From: Phyllobacterium bourgognense | GTDB lineage: Bacteria; Pseudomonadota; Alphaproteobacteria; Rhizobiales; Rhizobiaceae | Length of the DNA stretch: 64,000 bases | Assembly: GCF_003337575.1 (NCBI RefSeq) | Contig: NZ_QPJM01000003.1 | Coordinates: 186,001 to 250,000, forward strand | Direction of reading: 5' to 3' | Shown: positions 9,417 to 18,700 of the stretch, piece after piece | Position numbering within the stretch: the stretch's first letter is position 1 | How the letters are laid out: every line of letters starts with the position of its first letter | Program-made: the position numbers and the translations under genes | Notes under the pieces: generated by a model | What the model was told of the DNA's origin: nothing | Seen by the model: only the letters and a program-made list of their open reading frames with translations | The model's database searches: none

Positions 9417-9986
9417 ATGACAACGAGAAAAACCGACGGAGCTCTAAGCTTCCCTGTTTTCGTCAACCGTCTGCCGCAGAAGGGTGTCACAATAAAGATT
9501 GACGCCGACGAACGTGAGCGCGAAGCACTGCGCGACTTTCACGAGTTGGAGGATGTCAAATCGTTCAAGGCCGATGTGCAGATCATGCCATGGAAAAAGG
9601 ACGGCATTCGCGTTCGGGGGACAGTCAAGGCAGAGATCGTCCAGTCATGTATCGTGACGCTGGAACCGATCGATGCGACCGTCAACGCGGAGATCGATAC
9701 GCTATTCGTGCCGGAAAGTTCCCGGCTTGCCCGTTTGCCGCTCGACGAGAATGGCGAACTTATCATCGACGCCGAGGGCCCCGATGCACCGGAGACGTTT
9801 TCCGGCGACCGGCTCGACGCTGGCGCTATCGCCGAGGAGTTTTTTGAGCTTGCGATCGATCCCTATCCGCGTAAACCCGGAATCGGGGATGCACCACCTG
9901 TCGTGGCGAGTTTTGGCGAAGCGGACGAAACCGAAAAACCTGCCAATCCGTTCGCTGGTCTGAAGGATTGGAAACAGAAGACTTGA
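9417..9986 (+). CDS. DUF177/YceD family protein
   Basis: 189 residues. The DUF177 (YceD) domain spans about 15-170, with LEPI, IDTLFVP and the C-terminal [16 protein letters not shown] motif. The family is implicated in large-subunit/23S rRNA maturation in other organisms and usually adjoins rpmF or plsX. In alphaproteobacteria it lies before plsX, as here. One unusual point is the long acidic insert before the IAEEF block ([17 protein letters not shown]-like). Function is inferred from the family only. Confidence 0.88.
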   Translation: MTTRKTDGALSFPVFVNRLPQKGVTIKIDADEREREALRDFHELEDVKSFKADVQIMPWKKDGIRVRGTVKAEIVQSCIVTLEPIDATVNAEIDTLFVPESSRLARLPLDENGELIIDAEGPDAPETFSGDRLDAGAIAEEFFELAIDPYPRKPGIGDAPPVVASFGEADETEKPANPFAGLKDWKQKT

Positions 9987-10062
9987 TTGGTGCCATGTCC
10001 TCGGCATAAGTAATGCCGCCCGGATAGGCGCATCCGTACTGAACAGGACAGGACAATCCAGA

Positions 10063-11148
10063 GTGATCAGAATTTCCATTGATGCCATGGGCGGTGATTT
10101 CGGTCCATCGATCGTCATTCCCGGCATGGCAACGGCGCTGGAGCGCCATCCTGATATCAGGTTCGTGATTTTTGGACGGGAAGAAGAAGTCCAGCCGCAT
10201 CTGGCAAAACATCAGGCATTGTCCAACGCCTCGACCTTCCACCATTGCGATGTCGCTGTGCGCATGGACGAGAAGCCGAGTCAGGCTTTGCGCAACGGCC
10301 GCTGGAAATCGTCCATGTGGCGTTCGATCGAGGCTGTAAAGACGGGCGAGGCGGATGTCTGCGTTTCCGCCGGCAATACCGGCGCGCTCATGGCGATGTC
10401 GAAGTTCTGCCTGCGGACGATGGCAAATGTCGAGCGGCCCGCCATCGCTGGCATATGGCCGACCTTGCGCGGTGAAAGCATTGTACTCGACATAGGCGCG
10501 ACGATCGGCGCCGACGCGCAGCAACTTGTTGACTACGCTGTGATGGGAGCCGCCATGGCGCGCTCACTTTTTGACATCGAGCGTCCCACGATTGGCCTCC
10601 TGAATGTCGGCGTGGAAGAGATCAAGGGGCAGGATGACGTCAAGGACGCGGCGCGTATCCTGCGCGAAATTCCGTTGCCCAGCCTCGAATATTACGGCTT
10701 CGTCGAGGGTGACGACATCGGCAAGGGCACGGTGGATGTCGTTGTGACTGAAGGGTTCACCGGGAATATCGCGCTCAAGGCAGCGGAGGGCACGGCCAAG
10801 CAATATGCGCAATATCTGCGCGAGGCCATGAACCGCACGCTGATGGCAAAGATTGGCTATATTTTCGCCAGGGGGGCGTTCAACCGACTGCGTGAGAAGC
10901 TCGACCCGCGCAAGACCAATGGCGGCGTATTCCTTGGCCTTAATGGTGTCGTCATCAAGAGCCATGGTGGCACCGACGCGCTGGGCTTTGCCTCCGCTAT
11001 CGATGTTGGTTATGACATGGCTCACAACAAGCTTCTCGACAAGATCGCTGCGGATCTCACGCATTTTCACAAGGGTCCGGTCGGCGTCGCTTTCAAAGAC
11101 GAAGCCGGCAACGACACAGAAGCCGAAATACAACAGGAAGTTAAATGA
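10063..11148 (+). CDS. plsX: Phosphate acyltransferase PlsX
   Basis: 361 residues. It makes acyl-phosphate from acyl-ACP, the first step of the PlsX/PlsY route to phosphatidic acid, peripherally at the membrane. The N-terminal [12 protein letters not shown] and the central [14 protein letters not shown] motifs are diagnostic. The start is GTG at 10063, supported by the family's I/V-x-I-D-A-M-G-G start. fabH begins inside its stop region (ATGA overlap at 11145), so the two are translationally coupled. Upstream, DUF177 ends 76 bases before. Confidence 0.97.
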   Translation: MIRISIDAMGGDFGPSIVIPGMATALERHPDIRFVIFGREEEVQPHLAKHQALSNASTFHHCDVAVRMDEKPSQALRNGRWKSSMWRSIEAVKTGEADVCVSAGNTGALMAMSKFCLRTMANVERPAIAGIWPTLRGESIVLDIGATIGADAQQLVDYAVMGAAMARSLFDIERPTIGLLNVGVEEIKGQDDVKDAARILREIPLPSLEYYGFVEGDDIGKGTVDVVVTEGFTGNIALKAAEGTAKQYAQYLREAMNRTLMAKIGYIFARGAFNRLREKLDPRKTNGGVFLGLNGVVIKSHGGTDALGFASAIDVGYDMAHNKLLDKIAADLTHFHKGPVGVAFKDEAGNDTEAEIQQEVK

Positions 11149-12116
11149 TCAGATCAGTTGTTAAAGGTATAGGGGCGGCCAAGCCGGCACGCCTGGTCAA
11201 GAATGCTGATCTGGAAGGCATTGTCGAGACGAGCGACGAATGGATCATACAGCGCACGGGTATCCGCCAGCGTTACATCGCCGGCGAGGGCGAGACGACT
11301 GCTTCGCTCGGCGAGACAGCGGCTCGAGCCGCGCTGGACAATGCCGGCCTCACGCCGGACGATATCGATCTCATCATCCTCGCTACTTCGACGCCGGACA
11401 ATACATTTCCAGCGTCTGCGGTCGATATTCAGGCACGTCTTGGCATGACGCACGGCTTTGCCTTCGACATGCAGGCGGTGTGCTCCGGCTTCGTCTATGC
11501 GATGACCACAGCTGATCTTTATATTCGCGGAGGCATGGCCAAACGCGTTCTGGTTATCGGATCGGAGACGTTTTCCCGTATCCTCGACTGGAAAGACCGC
11601 ACGACATGCGTTTTGTTCGGGGACGGTGCGGGAGCTGTCGTTCTTGAAGCGGGTGAGGGCCGTGGCCTGACATCCGATCGCGGCGTCCTCACCGCCAACC
11701 TGCGTTCCGATGGGTCACACAAACAGAAATTATATGTCGATGGTGGACCATCCACGACGCAGACGGTTGGGCATCTGCGCATGGAGGGCCGGGAGGTGTT
11801 CAAGCATGCCGTCGGCATGGTTACCGACGTCATCGAAGCGGCGTTTTCCGAGGCAGGAATTACCGCTGCGGACATTGATTGGTTCGTCCCGCACCAGGCC
11901 AACAAGCGCATCATCGACGCCACCGCGAAGAAGCTCGATCTTCCTGCCGGGAAGGTCGTCATAACTGTCGACCAACACGGAAATACATCAGCCGCTTCAG
12001 TACCCTTAGCTCTTGCGGCGGCTGTCGCCGACGGCCGGATCAAGCAAGGCGATCTCGTCCTTCTCGAAGCCATGGGTGGGGGGTTTACGTGGGGTGCAGT
12101 TCTGCTACGGTGGTAG
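11145..12116 (+). CDS. fabH: 3-oxoacyl-[acyl-carrier-protein] synthase III
   Basis: 323 residues. It condenses acetyl-CoA with malonyl-ACP to begin fatty acid synthesis. The catalytic triad is visible: Cys in [10 protein letters not shown] (about residue 112), His in PHQANKRI and Asn in HGNTSAAS. The N-terminal [14 protein letters not shown] block is typical. Its ATG overlaps the plsX stop. ihfA follows after 122 bases, containing an AT-richer stretch that could hold its promoter. Length is normal. Confidence 0.97.
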   Translation: MIRSVVKGIGAAKPARLVKNADLEGIVETSDEWIIQRTGIRQRYIAGEGETTASLGETAARAALDNAGLTPDDIDLIILATSTPDNTFPASAVDIQARLGMTHGFAFDMQAVCSGFVYAMTTADLYIRGGMAKRVLVIGSETFSRILDWKDRTTCVLFGDGAGAVVLEAGEGRGLTSDRGVLTANLRSDGSHKQKLYVDGGPSTTQTVGHLRMEGREVFKHAVGMVTDVIEAAFSEAGITAADIDWFVPHQANKRIIDATAKKLDLPAGKVVITVDQHGNTSAASVPLALAAAVADGRIKQGDLVLLEAMGGGFTWGAVLLRW

Positions 12117-12238
12117 CAGGCAGGTTAAGCATTGAATTAGTTCACGAACTTTCTCAACGTGCTTGCCCGATCCGGTTTCATTCTGTAACTTCCGCTGTCA
12201 CCTGGTAGTTTTGCAACAAACGAGAGCTTTGAGATCGT

Positions 12239-12559
12239 ATGGGGGGTAAGACCATTACGCGCGCTGATCTGGCTGAAGCGGTCTATCGCAAGGTAGGGCT
12301 TTCACGCACAGAATCAGCTTCGCTTGTCGAGACAATTCTCGACGAAGTGTGTGACGCAATTGTTCGTGGCGAGACCGTCAAATTGTCGTCTTTCGCCACG
12401 TTCCAGGTAAGAGATAAAAACGAACGTATCGGCCGCAATCCCAAGACGGGTGAAGAGGTGCCAATCCTGCCGCGCCGGGTCATGACGTTCAAGGCGTCGA
12501 ACGTGCTGAAGCAGCGAATTTTGCGCTCGCACCAGACGCGCAAGAAGAAAACAGCCTGA
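12239..12559 (+). CDS. ihfA: Integration host factor, alpha subunit
   Basis: 106 residues of the HU/IHF DNA-bending family. [18 protein letters not shown] and the beta-arm block [19 protein letters not shown], with the intercalating Pro region, assign it to the alpha subunit. The plsX-fabH-ihfA-merR order is conserved in Hyphomicrobiales. The basic C-terminus (QTRKKKTA) is slightly extended. It acts with IhfB as an architectural factor in transcription, replication and site-specific recombination. Confidence 0.96.
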   Translation: MGGKTITRADLAEAVYRKVGLSRTESASLVETILDEVCDAIVRGETVKLSSFATFQVRDKNERIGRNPKTGEEVPILPRRVMTFKASNVLKQRILRSHQTRKKKTA

Positions 12560-12693
12560 ACATAGCCGAATTTGCGTTCTGCACGCTCCGGATGCAAGAT
12601 TGCTGTGGTGTAGTTTAGCGCCGCGCTTGAAAAATGGTCGATAAACCGCTGAAATAGAGGTCGAATCAGAATTTCTCCTGAGAGGGTGAAATC

Positions 12694-13251
12694 ATGGACA
12701 AGAGTCCCGACGCATTTAGAACCATCAGCGAAGTTGCAGAAGATCTCGATTTGCCCCAGCACGTCCTGCGTTTCTGGGAAACACGCTTCACGCATATCAA
12801 ACCGATGAAACGTGGCGGCGGGCGCCGATATTACCGCCCGCTCGACGTGGATCTCCTGAAGGGGATCCGCCATCTGCTTTACGATCAAGGCTATACGATC
12901 AAGGGCGTGCAGCGGCTTCTCCGGGAAAACGGCACGCAGTTCATCATAGCGCTCGGCAGCGGCGACACCGCAGCCGCCGAAGCCATTAGCCAGCAAAAGC
13001 AGGCCTCGGCCCGTCAGGAAGAGGCGCTTGCCGCCGAGCAGGACCGCGTCGACGCCGACGAGGAAGCCGCCGTCATGGGAACGTCGAAATCCGCGCCCCA
13101 CGGCAGGCGTCTCTTTGGCCTGATCAAGGGTGATGACGAAGGCCCGGTCGCCGCCGATGGCAAACGGCTCTCCAAAGACAATCGTGCGCTTCTTCAGGAA
13201 ACGCTGTTTGATCTGCTCGAATGCAAGCGTCTGCTTGATCAGGTCCGCTGA
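12694..13251 (+). CDS. MerR-family transcriptional regulator
   Basis: 185 residues. The N-terminal winged-helix (about 8-75) contains the MerR hallmark FWETRF and [18 protein letters not shown]. The C-terminal half is acidic/alanine-rich with [18 protein letters not shown], probably helical, and lacks a recognisable metal or ligand site. It is the MerR gene that regularly follows ihfA in rhizobia and Brucella; its target is not known to me. It ends just before the terminator of a convergent small RNA on the minus strand. Confidence 0.92.
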   Translation: MDKSPDAFRTISEVAEDLDLPQHVLRFWETRFTHIKPMKRGGGRRYYRPLDVDLLKGIRHLLYDQGYTIKGVQRLLRENGTQFIIALGSGDTAAAEAISQQKQASARQEEALAAEQDRVDADEEAAVMGTSKSAPHGRRLFGLIKGDDEGPVAADGKRLSKDNRALLQETLFDLLECKRLLDQVR

Positions 13252-13262
13252 ATTCATATAGT

Positions 13263-13351
13263 CCTAAAAAAAGCCCAGCTTCTACCGGAGCAGAAGCTGG
13301 GACTCGGGGTTGGCTGTGGGGTTGCAGCCTAGCTGGTTGGGGGACCAGTTT
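13263..13351 (-). ncRNA. Candidate stress-induced small RNA with C-rich loops
   Basis: On the minus strand an EcfG-type promoter (13358-13382) is followed by about 90 bases that fold into three consecutive hairpins. Hairpin 1 has stem CTGGT/ACCAG with loop CCCCCA (13333-13348). Hairpin 2 has stem GGCTG/CAGCC with loop CAACCCCA (13313-13329). Hairpin 3 is a GC-rich terminator stem CCCAGCTTCT/AGAAGCTGGG followed by seven T. No open frame is present. Exposed C-runs could pair with Shine-Dalgarno sequences, as in other EcfG/SigT-controlled sRNAs such as GsrN of Caulobacter. The 5' end is placed about 7 bases after the -10 and is approximate. Confidence 0.78.
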
Positions 13352-13357
13352 TGTAGA

Positions 13358-13382
13358 AACGCGGGTGTGTCGCAAAGGTTCC
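13358..13382 (-). promoter_or_regulatory. EcfG (general stress sigma factor) promoter of the sRNA
   Basis: On the minus strand GGAAC, 16 bases, CGTT: an exact match to the alphaproteobacterial EcfG/RpoE-type promoter (GGAAC-N16-CGTT). It lies about 7 bases before the three-hairpin RNA. Confidence 0.82.
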
Positions 13383-13420
13383 GCAAAAAATAAACTTTTT
13401 TCTACCGGCATGCCGATATT

Positions 13421-13735
13421 CTAGCGGGCCAGCATGCCGATGATAACGCCAAGGCCGGCGATGATCATCAGCGTCGAAACCGAATTTTGCGTTGGTGTAT
13501 TGGCAATTCTCTGAGCCCGATGACCCAGAGCACTGGCAGCGCGCGCTCCACGCTCTCTGATTTCATCGAAAGTCGAGCTTTCGTCATCATCCGACAGGTC
13601 TTCGAGGAATTCGATACCGCGGTCGGACAGGGTTTTGGTGATCGCCGCCAGATCGCGCCGCAAATCAGCGATCTCACTGCGCAGTCTTTCCTTGTCCGTC
13701 TCGCCGCCCTGCATGGCTTCGGTCATGTCGTCCAT
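13421..13735 (-). CDS. DUF883-type (ElaB/YqjD-like) membrane-anchored stress protein
   Basis: 104 residues: an N-terminal charged helix (KERLRSEIADLRRDLAAITKTLSDRG), an acidic linker (LSDDDESSTFDE) and one C-terminal transmembrane helix (TLMIIAGLGVIIGMLAR). This layout is that of DUF883 proteins, C-tail-anchored inner-membrane proteins linked in enterobacteria to ribosome binding in stationary phase. It follows the paralogous gene at 13753 by 17 bases and is likely co-transcribed from the EcfG-type promoter at 14034-14058. Specific function is not known. Confidence 0.8.
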   Translation of the reverse strand: MDDMTEAMQGGETDKERLRSEIADLRRDLAAITKTLSDRGIEFLEDLSDDDESSTFDEIRERGARAASALGHRAQRIANTPTQNSVSTLMIIAGLGVIIGMLAR

Positions 13736-13752
13736 GGTAAGTCATCCTTGTA

Positions 13753-14004
13753 TCAACGGCGCGAAAAAAGCCCGAGCAGCAATGCGGCTGCGGCAACGAT
13801 GGCGATCGTTGTAACGGGATTCTCCTTGGCGGTATCGGCGGCATAGCGTGCTTGCTTCGAGGCCACACGTTTCATCTCTTCGAATCGCTCCGAACCCAGG
13901 TCGGAAAGACTGGCCGAAAGTTTCGAAATCTCCTTGCGCAAGGCAGCAATCTGCGCTTCGACGTCGCCCTGGAAATCATCTGCATTTCTGGAAAACATTG
14001 CCAT
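13753..14004 (-). CDS. DUF883-type (ElaB/YqjD-like) membrane-anchored stress protein
   Basis: 83 residues: charged coiled helix (DVEAQIAALRKEISKLSASLSDLG), then ENPVTTIAIVAAAALLLGLFSRR, a single C-terminal membrane anchor with the typical RR end. The ATG at 14004 has AGGAG 6 bases upstream, which decides this start over longer in-frame options that run into the repeat element. The EcfG-type promoter at 14034-14058 gives a leader of about 25 bases. It shares the SLSDLGxERFEE/TLSDRGIEFLED region with its downstream neighbour, suggesting tandem duplication. Confidence 0.82.
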   Translation of the reverse strand: MAMFSRNADDFQGDVEAQIAALRKEISKLSASLSDLGSERFEEMKRVASKQARYAADTAKENPVTTIAIVAAAALLLGLFSRR

Positions 14005-14033
14005 TTTGAAGCTCCTGTTCATCACAGGCCTAT

Positions 14034-14058
14034 AACGGGTCGCCGGCGCTAATGTTCC
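14034..14058 (-). promoter_or_regulatory. EcfG promoter of the DUF883 gene pair
   Basis: On the minus strand GGAAC, 16 bases, CGTT, an exact consensus match, 30 bases before the ATG at 14004. The repeat element at 14067-14423 abuts its upstream side. Confidence 0.82.
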
Positions 14059-14066
14059 GCAAGTTG

Positions 14067-14423
14067 CTAGAGCAAATTTTGTCTTTAGAGCCAGTTCTGT
14101 TTCGCGGATGGCGAGACAACCCACACGGAAGGTGGCGAGGCCGATGTCTATCCATCGGACGACGCCACCTGACAAAGTGGTTGGCCGCCAGCCGGAAACC
14201 CAGCCGTTGGTTTGCGTTCGCAACCAACAAACCGTTAAACCCGCTGATCGAATTATCCGCGTTTCGCAGAAACGCGGTTCGATCAGTGGGCCGGGTGAAT
14301 TTGGTTCAAATCCTTCGGGTTTCGGCTTCGTCCGATGGGAAGGCATCGGCCTCGCCAAACCCCTCGACCTTGTCCCGAATTCTCTCCGGCAGAACGACTC
14401 TAAATAGTCAAAACTTGCTCTAG
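14067..14423. mobile_element. MITE-like element with CTAG target duplications, copy 1
   Basis: 357 bases bounded by CTAG on both sides with inverted ends AGCAAATTTTG / CAAAACTTGCT. Its interior is closely similar to 38514-38789 (shared CAGTTCTGTTTC, GGATGGCGAGACAA, GGTGGCGAGGCCGATGT, CTCTCCGGCAGAACGACTCT). It has no coding capacity. It carries about 85 extra bases (about 14202-14287) that are absent from copy 2. The right-hand CTAG supplies the TAG stop of the minus-strand gene at 14420. YTAR target duplications are known for IS5-group elements; the parent is not in the window. Confidence 0.85.
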
Positions 14424-15166
14424 ACAGCGGCGGAATTGCTTCGTGCGCTGCCTTCCCAAAGCGGCAACCCTATTGATTTTGCTACTTCGGGGTCCGCCGT
14501 ATAAACCGGATATCCCTTACGCAGCAGCGTCAACAATATTTCGCTGTCCATCTCGACATGAAGCCGGGACAAATTTTCCTGGTTATAGACATGTCCGGTC
14601 GATTGCGGGTTGATACCGCTGATGATGACGGCTGTGGCGCCGTTCAATAGCGCGAAGAGTACCGCGATCACCCCGTTCGAGCATTTGGAGATCGCGTCCA
14701 GTTCGAGCACCTTCAGCCCGCAGATTCTTTCCACCAGCGCAATCCGCTCATAGCGATTGACGATCTGAACCCTGTCATACTGATAGTCAAACGCTTTGAG
14801 GTGCTCGTTCAGGCTCGCCAGTCCCTTGCGCCACAACAGCACGTAGAGCATGCCCGTGCGCTCACCTTTGAGGACGCGACGAACTTCGACCGCGTTCGTG
14901 TTCGTGCCATCGAGTTGCCTGTACTGCATAAGCGTAACGTCGGGCACTGCAATACCCCATTTCCGGGTCACTGCCTGAGAACCATTGATGGTGATCACAC
15001 GAAACGTTTCGTCAAAATCGATGGGCTTGTGTGAAACCGGAGCCGAGCCAACAACCACGACTGGTCCGGCGAAGGGAACCGGCAGCACTGGAGGCTTTGG
15101 GCGGCGCAGTATGTATTTGAGTCTCCGGAACAGGAGCAGCTTGGTTTCCGCAAACGAAGCGGTCAT
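14420..15166 (-). CDS. Hypothetical protein with a Rossmann-like, sialyltransferase/MAF-like fold signature
   Basis: 248 residues. After a basic N-terminus there is a nucleotide-binding-like strand-loop (VVVVGSAPVSHKP), then ITINGSQAVTRKWGI and, near the C-terminus, NGVIAVLFALLNGATAVIIS-type and GINPQSTGHVY segments. This pattern resembles the CMP-sugar-using sialyltransferase and motility-accessory-factor families, which share the (V)VGxGPS start. A glycan-transfer role is therefore possible but unproven. Its TAG stop lies inside the CTAG end of the MITE-like element. It follows the 15195 gene by 28 bases, suggesting a two-gene unit. Confidence 0.6.
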   Translation of the reverse strand: MTASFAETKLLLFRRLKYILRRPKPPVLPVPFAGPVVVVGSAPVSHKPIDFDETFRVITINGSQAVTRKWGIAVPDVTLMQYRQLDGTNTNAVEVRRVLKGERTGMLYVLLWRKGLASLNEHLKAFDYQYDRVQIVNRYERIALVERICGLKVLELDAISKCSNGVIAVLFALLNGATAVIISGINPQSTGHVYNQENLSRLHVEMDSEILLTLLRKGYPVYTADPEVAKSIGLPLWEGSARSNSAAV

Positions 15167-15194
15167 TCGGTAGTTCTCCAGTCTGAATTCAGTC

Positions 15195-15548
15195 CTACAA
15201 CGCCCGAATACGGACCGTGTATTGGCCTACTTTCGGTGATGTTCCGAAAATCTGCAGTTCTTCATCTTCAAACCGGAAAACGGATGACGCAAGTCTGAAT
15301 TCCGTATGCACGTTGACAGGATTCAACTCACCCTTCTCGGTAAAGCGCACCACTGAAACTTCGTCGTCGCGAAAGCTGATATGGACGCGTGTGCGCTCGT
15401 CGACGGTCCTGTCGCTGCTGAACAGGATGTCGGCGTCAAACCGGCACCTGCCGCCCCGATCTCTGTTGATGCCAGAGGAGTCCACGAAGTTCGCCAAGGC
15501 CTCGAGATTGGCATCCTGATCAATATGGTCTGTTTCCGGCCGTTCCAT
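15195..15548 (-). CDS. Hypothetical protein (117 aa)
   Basis: 117 residues, no signal peptide or membrane span. The central part (VHISFRDDEVSVVRFTEKGEL) and the C-terminus (GTSPKVGQYTVRIRAL) look like a small beta-rich domain. GAGG lies 9 bases before the ATG. It is the first gene of a likely pair with the 248-residue protein downstream. I do not recognise the family. Confidence 0.6.
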   Translation of the reverse strand: MERPETDHIDQDANLEALANFVDSSGINRDRGGRCRFDADILFSSDRTVDERTRVHISFRDDEVSVVRFTEKGELNPVNVHTEFRLASSVFRFEDEELQIFGTSPKVGQYTVRIRAL

Positions 15549-15578
15549 TGTATTTCCTCAGAGGCCGGAGCCAAATAT

Positions 15579-15727
15579 CTTAGAGCCCTAACGAAAGTTC
15601 GTCAGGAGGTGGCGAAAATGGTGGTTTTCGAGCACCGAAGCGCATCGTACGTTTGGTACGTGAGCATCGGAGCGCAGAAAAATGCCATTTGCAGCCGTTC
15701 ATGGCAAATTTTCGTTCAGGCTCTTAG
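15579..15727. repeat. MITE-like palindromic element with CTTAG ends (GAGCACCGG family, copy 2)
   Basis: 149 bases bounded on both sides by CTTAG, with inverted ends AGCCCTAACGAAA / TTTCGTTCAGGCT. The middle contains TTTTCGAGCACCGAAGCGCA, a GTACGT/GGTACG hairpin and GAGCATCGGAGCGCAG, related to 4326-4445 and 36941-37046. The right CTTAG contains, on the minus strand, the TAA stop of the autotransporter gene. Confidence 0.72.
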
Positions 15728-18700
15728 AACTTGAACGAAAGGTCGGCCTTAAATCCATTGTCCTGCGCCTTGCTGCCAAACTGGCCATTATAAGCCAGGC
15801 CAAGCGTCGCGCTATGCGTGATCTTGAGATCAAGACCGGCCTCGACTACGAAGGCGTCCTGGTCGATTGGCACGCCTGATATGGTGAAAGCGTCGCTTCC
15901 AGTGAAGGCGAGGCGGGATTGCGGCGTTACGTCATCGAATGCATGACGCCAGCCCAGCATGCCGCGGGCCGTCGCCGACATGCTTCCCATCGTGAAATCT
16001 GTGGACGCCCGCAGACCCAGTGTGGTGAAAGTCGTGTCGGTCGTTTCGCTCGACGCGGACAGTGCCGCTGCGCCACCGGATTCGGAGAAGGAGTCGCTCC
16101 GGAAGTTCACGTAGGAGAGATTGGCGAAAGGTTCGAATGCGACGCGGCTGGTATCGATGCGGTAGCCAAGTTCACCGAAGACCTGGGCTGTCCCGGCGTC
16201 GTAGTCGGCGCTGAGATCCTCGGAAAAGCCCGGGAACACTACCGAGCGATCGGTATCGATATTGCTCCACGTATAGGCTGCACCGGCACGGAAGCCGAGA
16301 TTACCCCACTGTGTGCCGCCATAGATGCCGAGATGATAATTGTCACTGTCTCCCGACGACGAACGATCATCGACATCGAACGATGTGCGGCTATATCCGG
16401 CAAGCATACCGAGACGCCAGTTTTCCCAGACAAGTGCGTCGGCTCCAACGACAAAACCGCCAGTCGTACGATCAAGGGATGCAGCATTGCCATCGCTGTC
16501 GGTCGAACCCCAGTTGCCGAAGCCTGTTCCCCATACGCCGAATTTGTCGGTTGTTGCAGGAGCGAGTTCCGGGCCGCCTTCGCCATAGGCCATGATCGGC
16601 AGAGCAGGGGTAGCCACACCGCCAAAGGAACTGCGAACCCTGTTGATCGCAGCATCGCGGATGAAACGGCTGTCCTCGATCAAAGCTGTCTTCGCCGAAG
16701 CGTAAATTTCGCCCGACAAGGAATCGAATGCTTCGCGCGCCGTGGCGGCATCCAGCACGAGAAGGCTGTTATAGAGCGCCAAAGAACTGCCGCTTTGAAC
16801 CAGAGTATCGAGAGCGCCAGCGGTTGCCAGCTGGTTGCGGGTCTGCGCGGCGGTCACGAACACCGGCGGCGGACCAGGCGGGTTAGGCGGATTGGGCGTT
16901 GTTGCGACTGCAATGGTAAGATCCACGGCGTTGGCGGTGTTGGCAATCGTCGCGCTCAAAAATGCGGAGTTGCTCAGTACGCTCGGATCGAATGCTCCGC
17001 TGACGCCGCCCTGTGCCGTCAGGATCCTGTAGACCTGCCCGGTCTGGTAGCTGGTCTGCGGATCAAGTGCCGTGACCGATACAGAACCGCCCTGCAAGGT
17101 TGCAACGCCGGAAGCTGCGATCATATCGGACGCACCCGAGCCGGCAAGTTCGACACTGTAGATCGAACCGGCAGCAAGGGTGATATCGCCGGCGACGTTC
17201 AGCGTACCGATCGAGTTGCCCGGAGCAATTGTAGCACCGGAGGCCACAACTGTATTGCCGACCGTCCCGATACCGCCGAGCGTCGCACCGCTCATCACGT
17301 CGACAGCGCCGATTGTGCCGTTGACGGAAAGCGTTCCCTGGTTGACCGTTGTGCCGCCTGTATAAGTATTGATACCGGAAAGCGTCAGGGTTCCGGTACC
17401 GGTCTTGGTCAGCGATGCACCGGTGCCGCCATTGGTGCCGCCGTCCTGGATCACACCGGAATATGTGGTCGACAGATTGTTCGAGCCGACGGTGAAATCA
17501 ATCGCACCGAGCCGCAACTCACCGCTGCCCTCGACGGAGCCGGCGGTATTTGTAGCAGCGACGCTGCGCGAAAAGTCAACGAAACCGGTGCCGATTGTTA
17601 CCAGTTGTGCGCTGCCGCCGCTGCTGTTGGCTTCGAAGAAGGTGCCGCCCCCGACATTGTTTTCAATCCTGGCGCTTCCGGCGCTACTACTAGCGAAGAA
17701 CTGTGTTCGGCCATCACTTATGTTGATGATCGTGGCGCTGCCCGCCGTGCTGGTGTTGTCGAATATCGTTGTCGAATTCTGGACGGCCGGTAGAGTAGAG
17801 GAGCCGCTGTTGGTAATCGTGGCTGTCCCGGCAGACGTGCCTGCGCCGTCGAACCGAATTTGGCTGCCATCCGCATTGGAAATTATGGCCGCGCCCGCCG
17901 TGCTGTTATCAAGAAATTGAATCAACCCGGTAAAGGAGGTGAGGCTGATCTGAGCATTGCCGCCGGTCGCATTCTGCTGGAATATGATCGTTGCTGTTCC
18001 GCTTAGCTCAGCATCCCCCGCCGTGCTGTTATCCTGAAACCGGACATCGCCGCCGGGCAGCGAAAACGTCGCATTCCCTGCCGTGCTGGTGTCACGGAAC
18101 AACGTGACGCTTGGCTGGTTGGCGCTGATATCGTTGAGAATCTGGGCGCTGCCGGCGGTGCTGTTATTCTGAAAAGTGGTTCCGCCACCCTGGCTGTTTC
18201 TTATAATGGCATTGCCGGCCGTCCCACCATTGAAAACTGTGTTGCCCGTGGCGTGGTTGGTAATATTCAGCGATTGGGCATTGAAGCCGTTGGTCAACTG
18301 CAGTTCGGCAGAGGCACCCCCGAACGCATTCCCGACGTTCACAAGACCTGTTCCGAGTGTACCAGTTCCCCTTGCTTCAACTATTCCAGACAAGACGGTC
18401 GTCCCGCCACTATAGGTATTGTTGCCCAGAAGAAAGAGAGTAGAGGTGCCATTCTGCGTTACGCCGCCAATACCAGTAATATTTGCGGATATCCCCAGGC
18501 CGCCCGCCGAGTTGTTCGTCAAACCTGCAGCAGCGAGAAAGTTTACGGTGCCGTTTTCCATTGAGTAGGTGGTGCCGCCGTTGACTACCCAGCCGTTGGG
18601 CGAATAAGTGGCTCCCCCAAGATTTACTATTGACTGGGCTGCGCCGGTATTATCAAACGTGGCGGTCTCTCCGGCGGCGTCTGGTACGTTACCAGGCGTC

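Noticed and set aside
15919-17793. Long plus-strand open frame opposite the autotransporter
   Set aside because: Antisense to a clear autotransporter with repeats and beta-barrel; composition (Arg/Cys-rich) is typical of a shadow frame.
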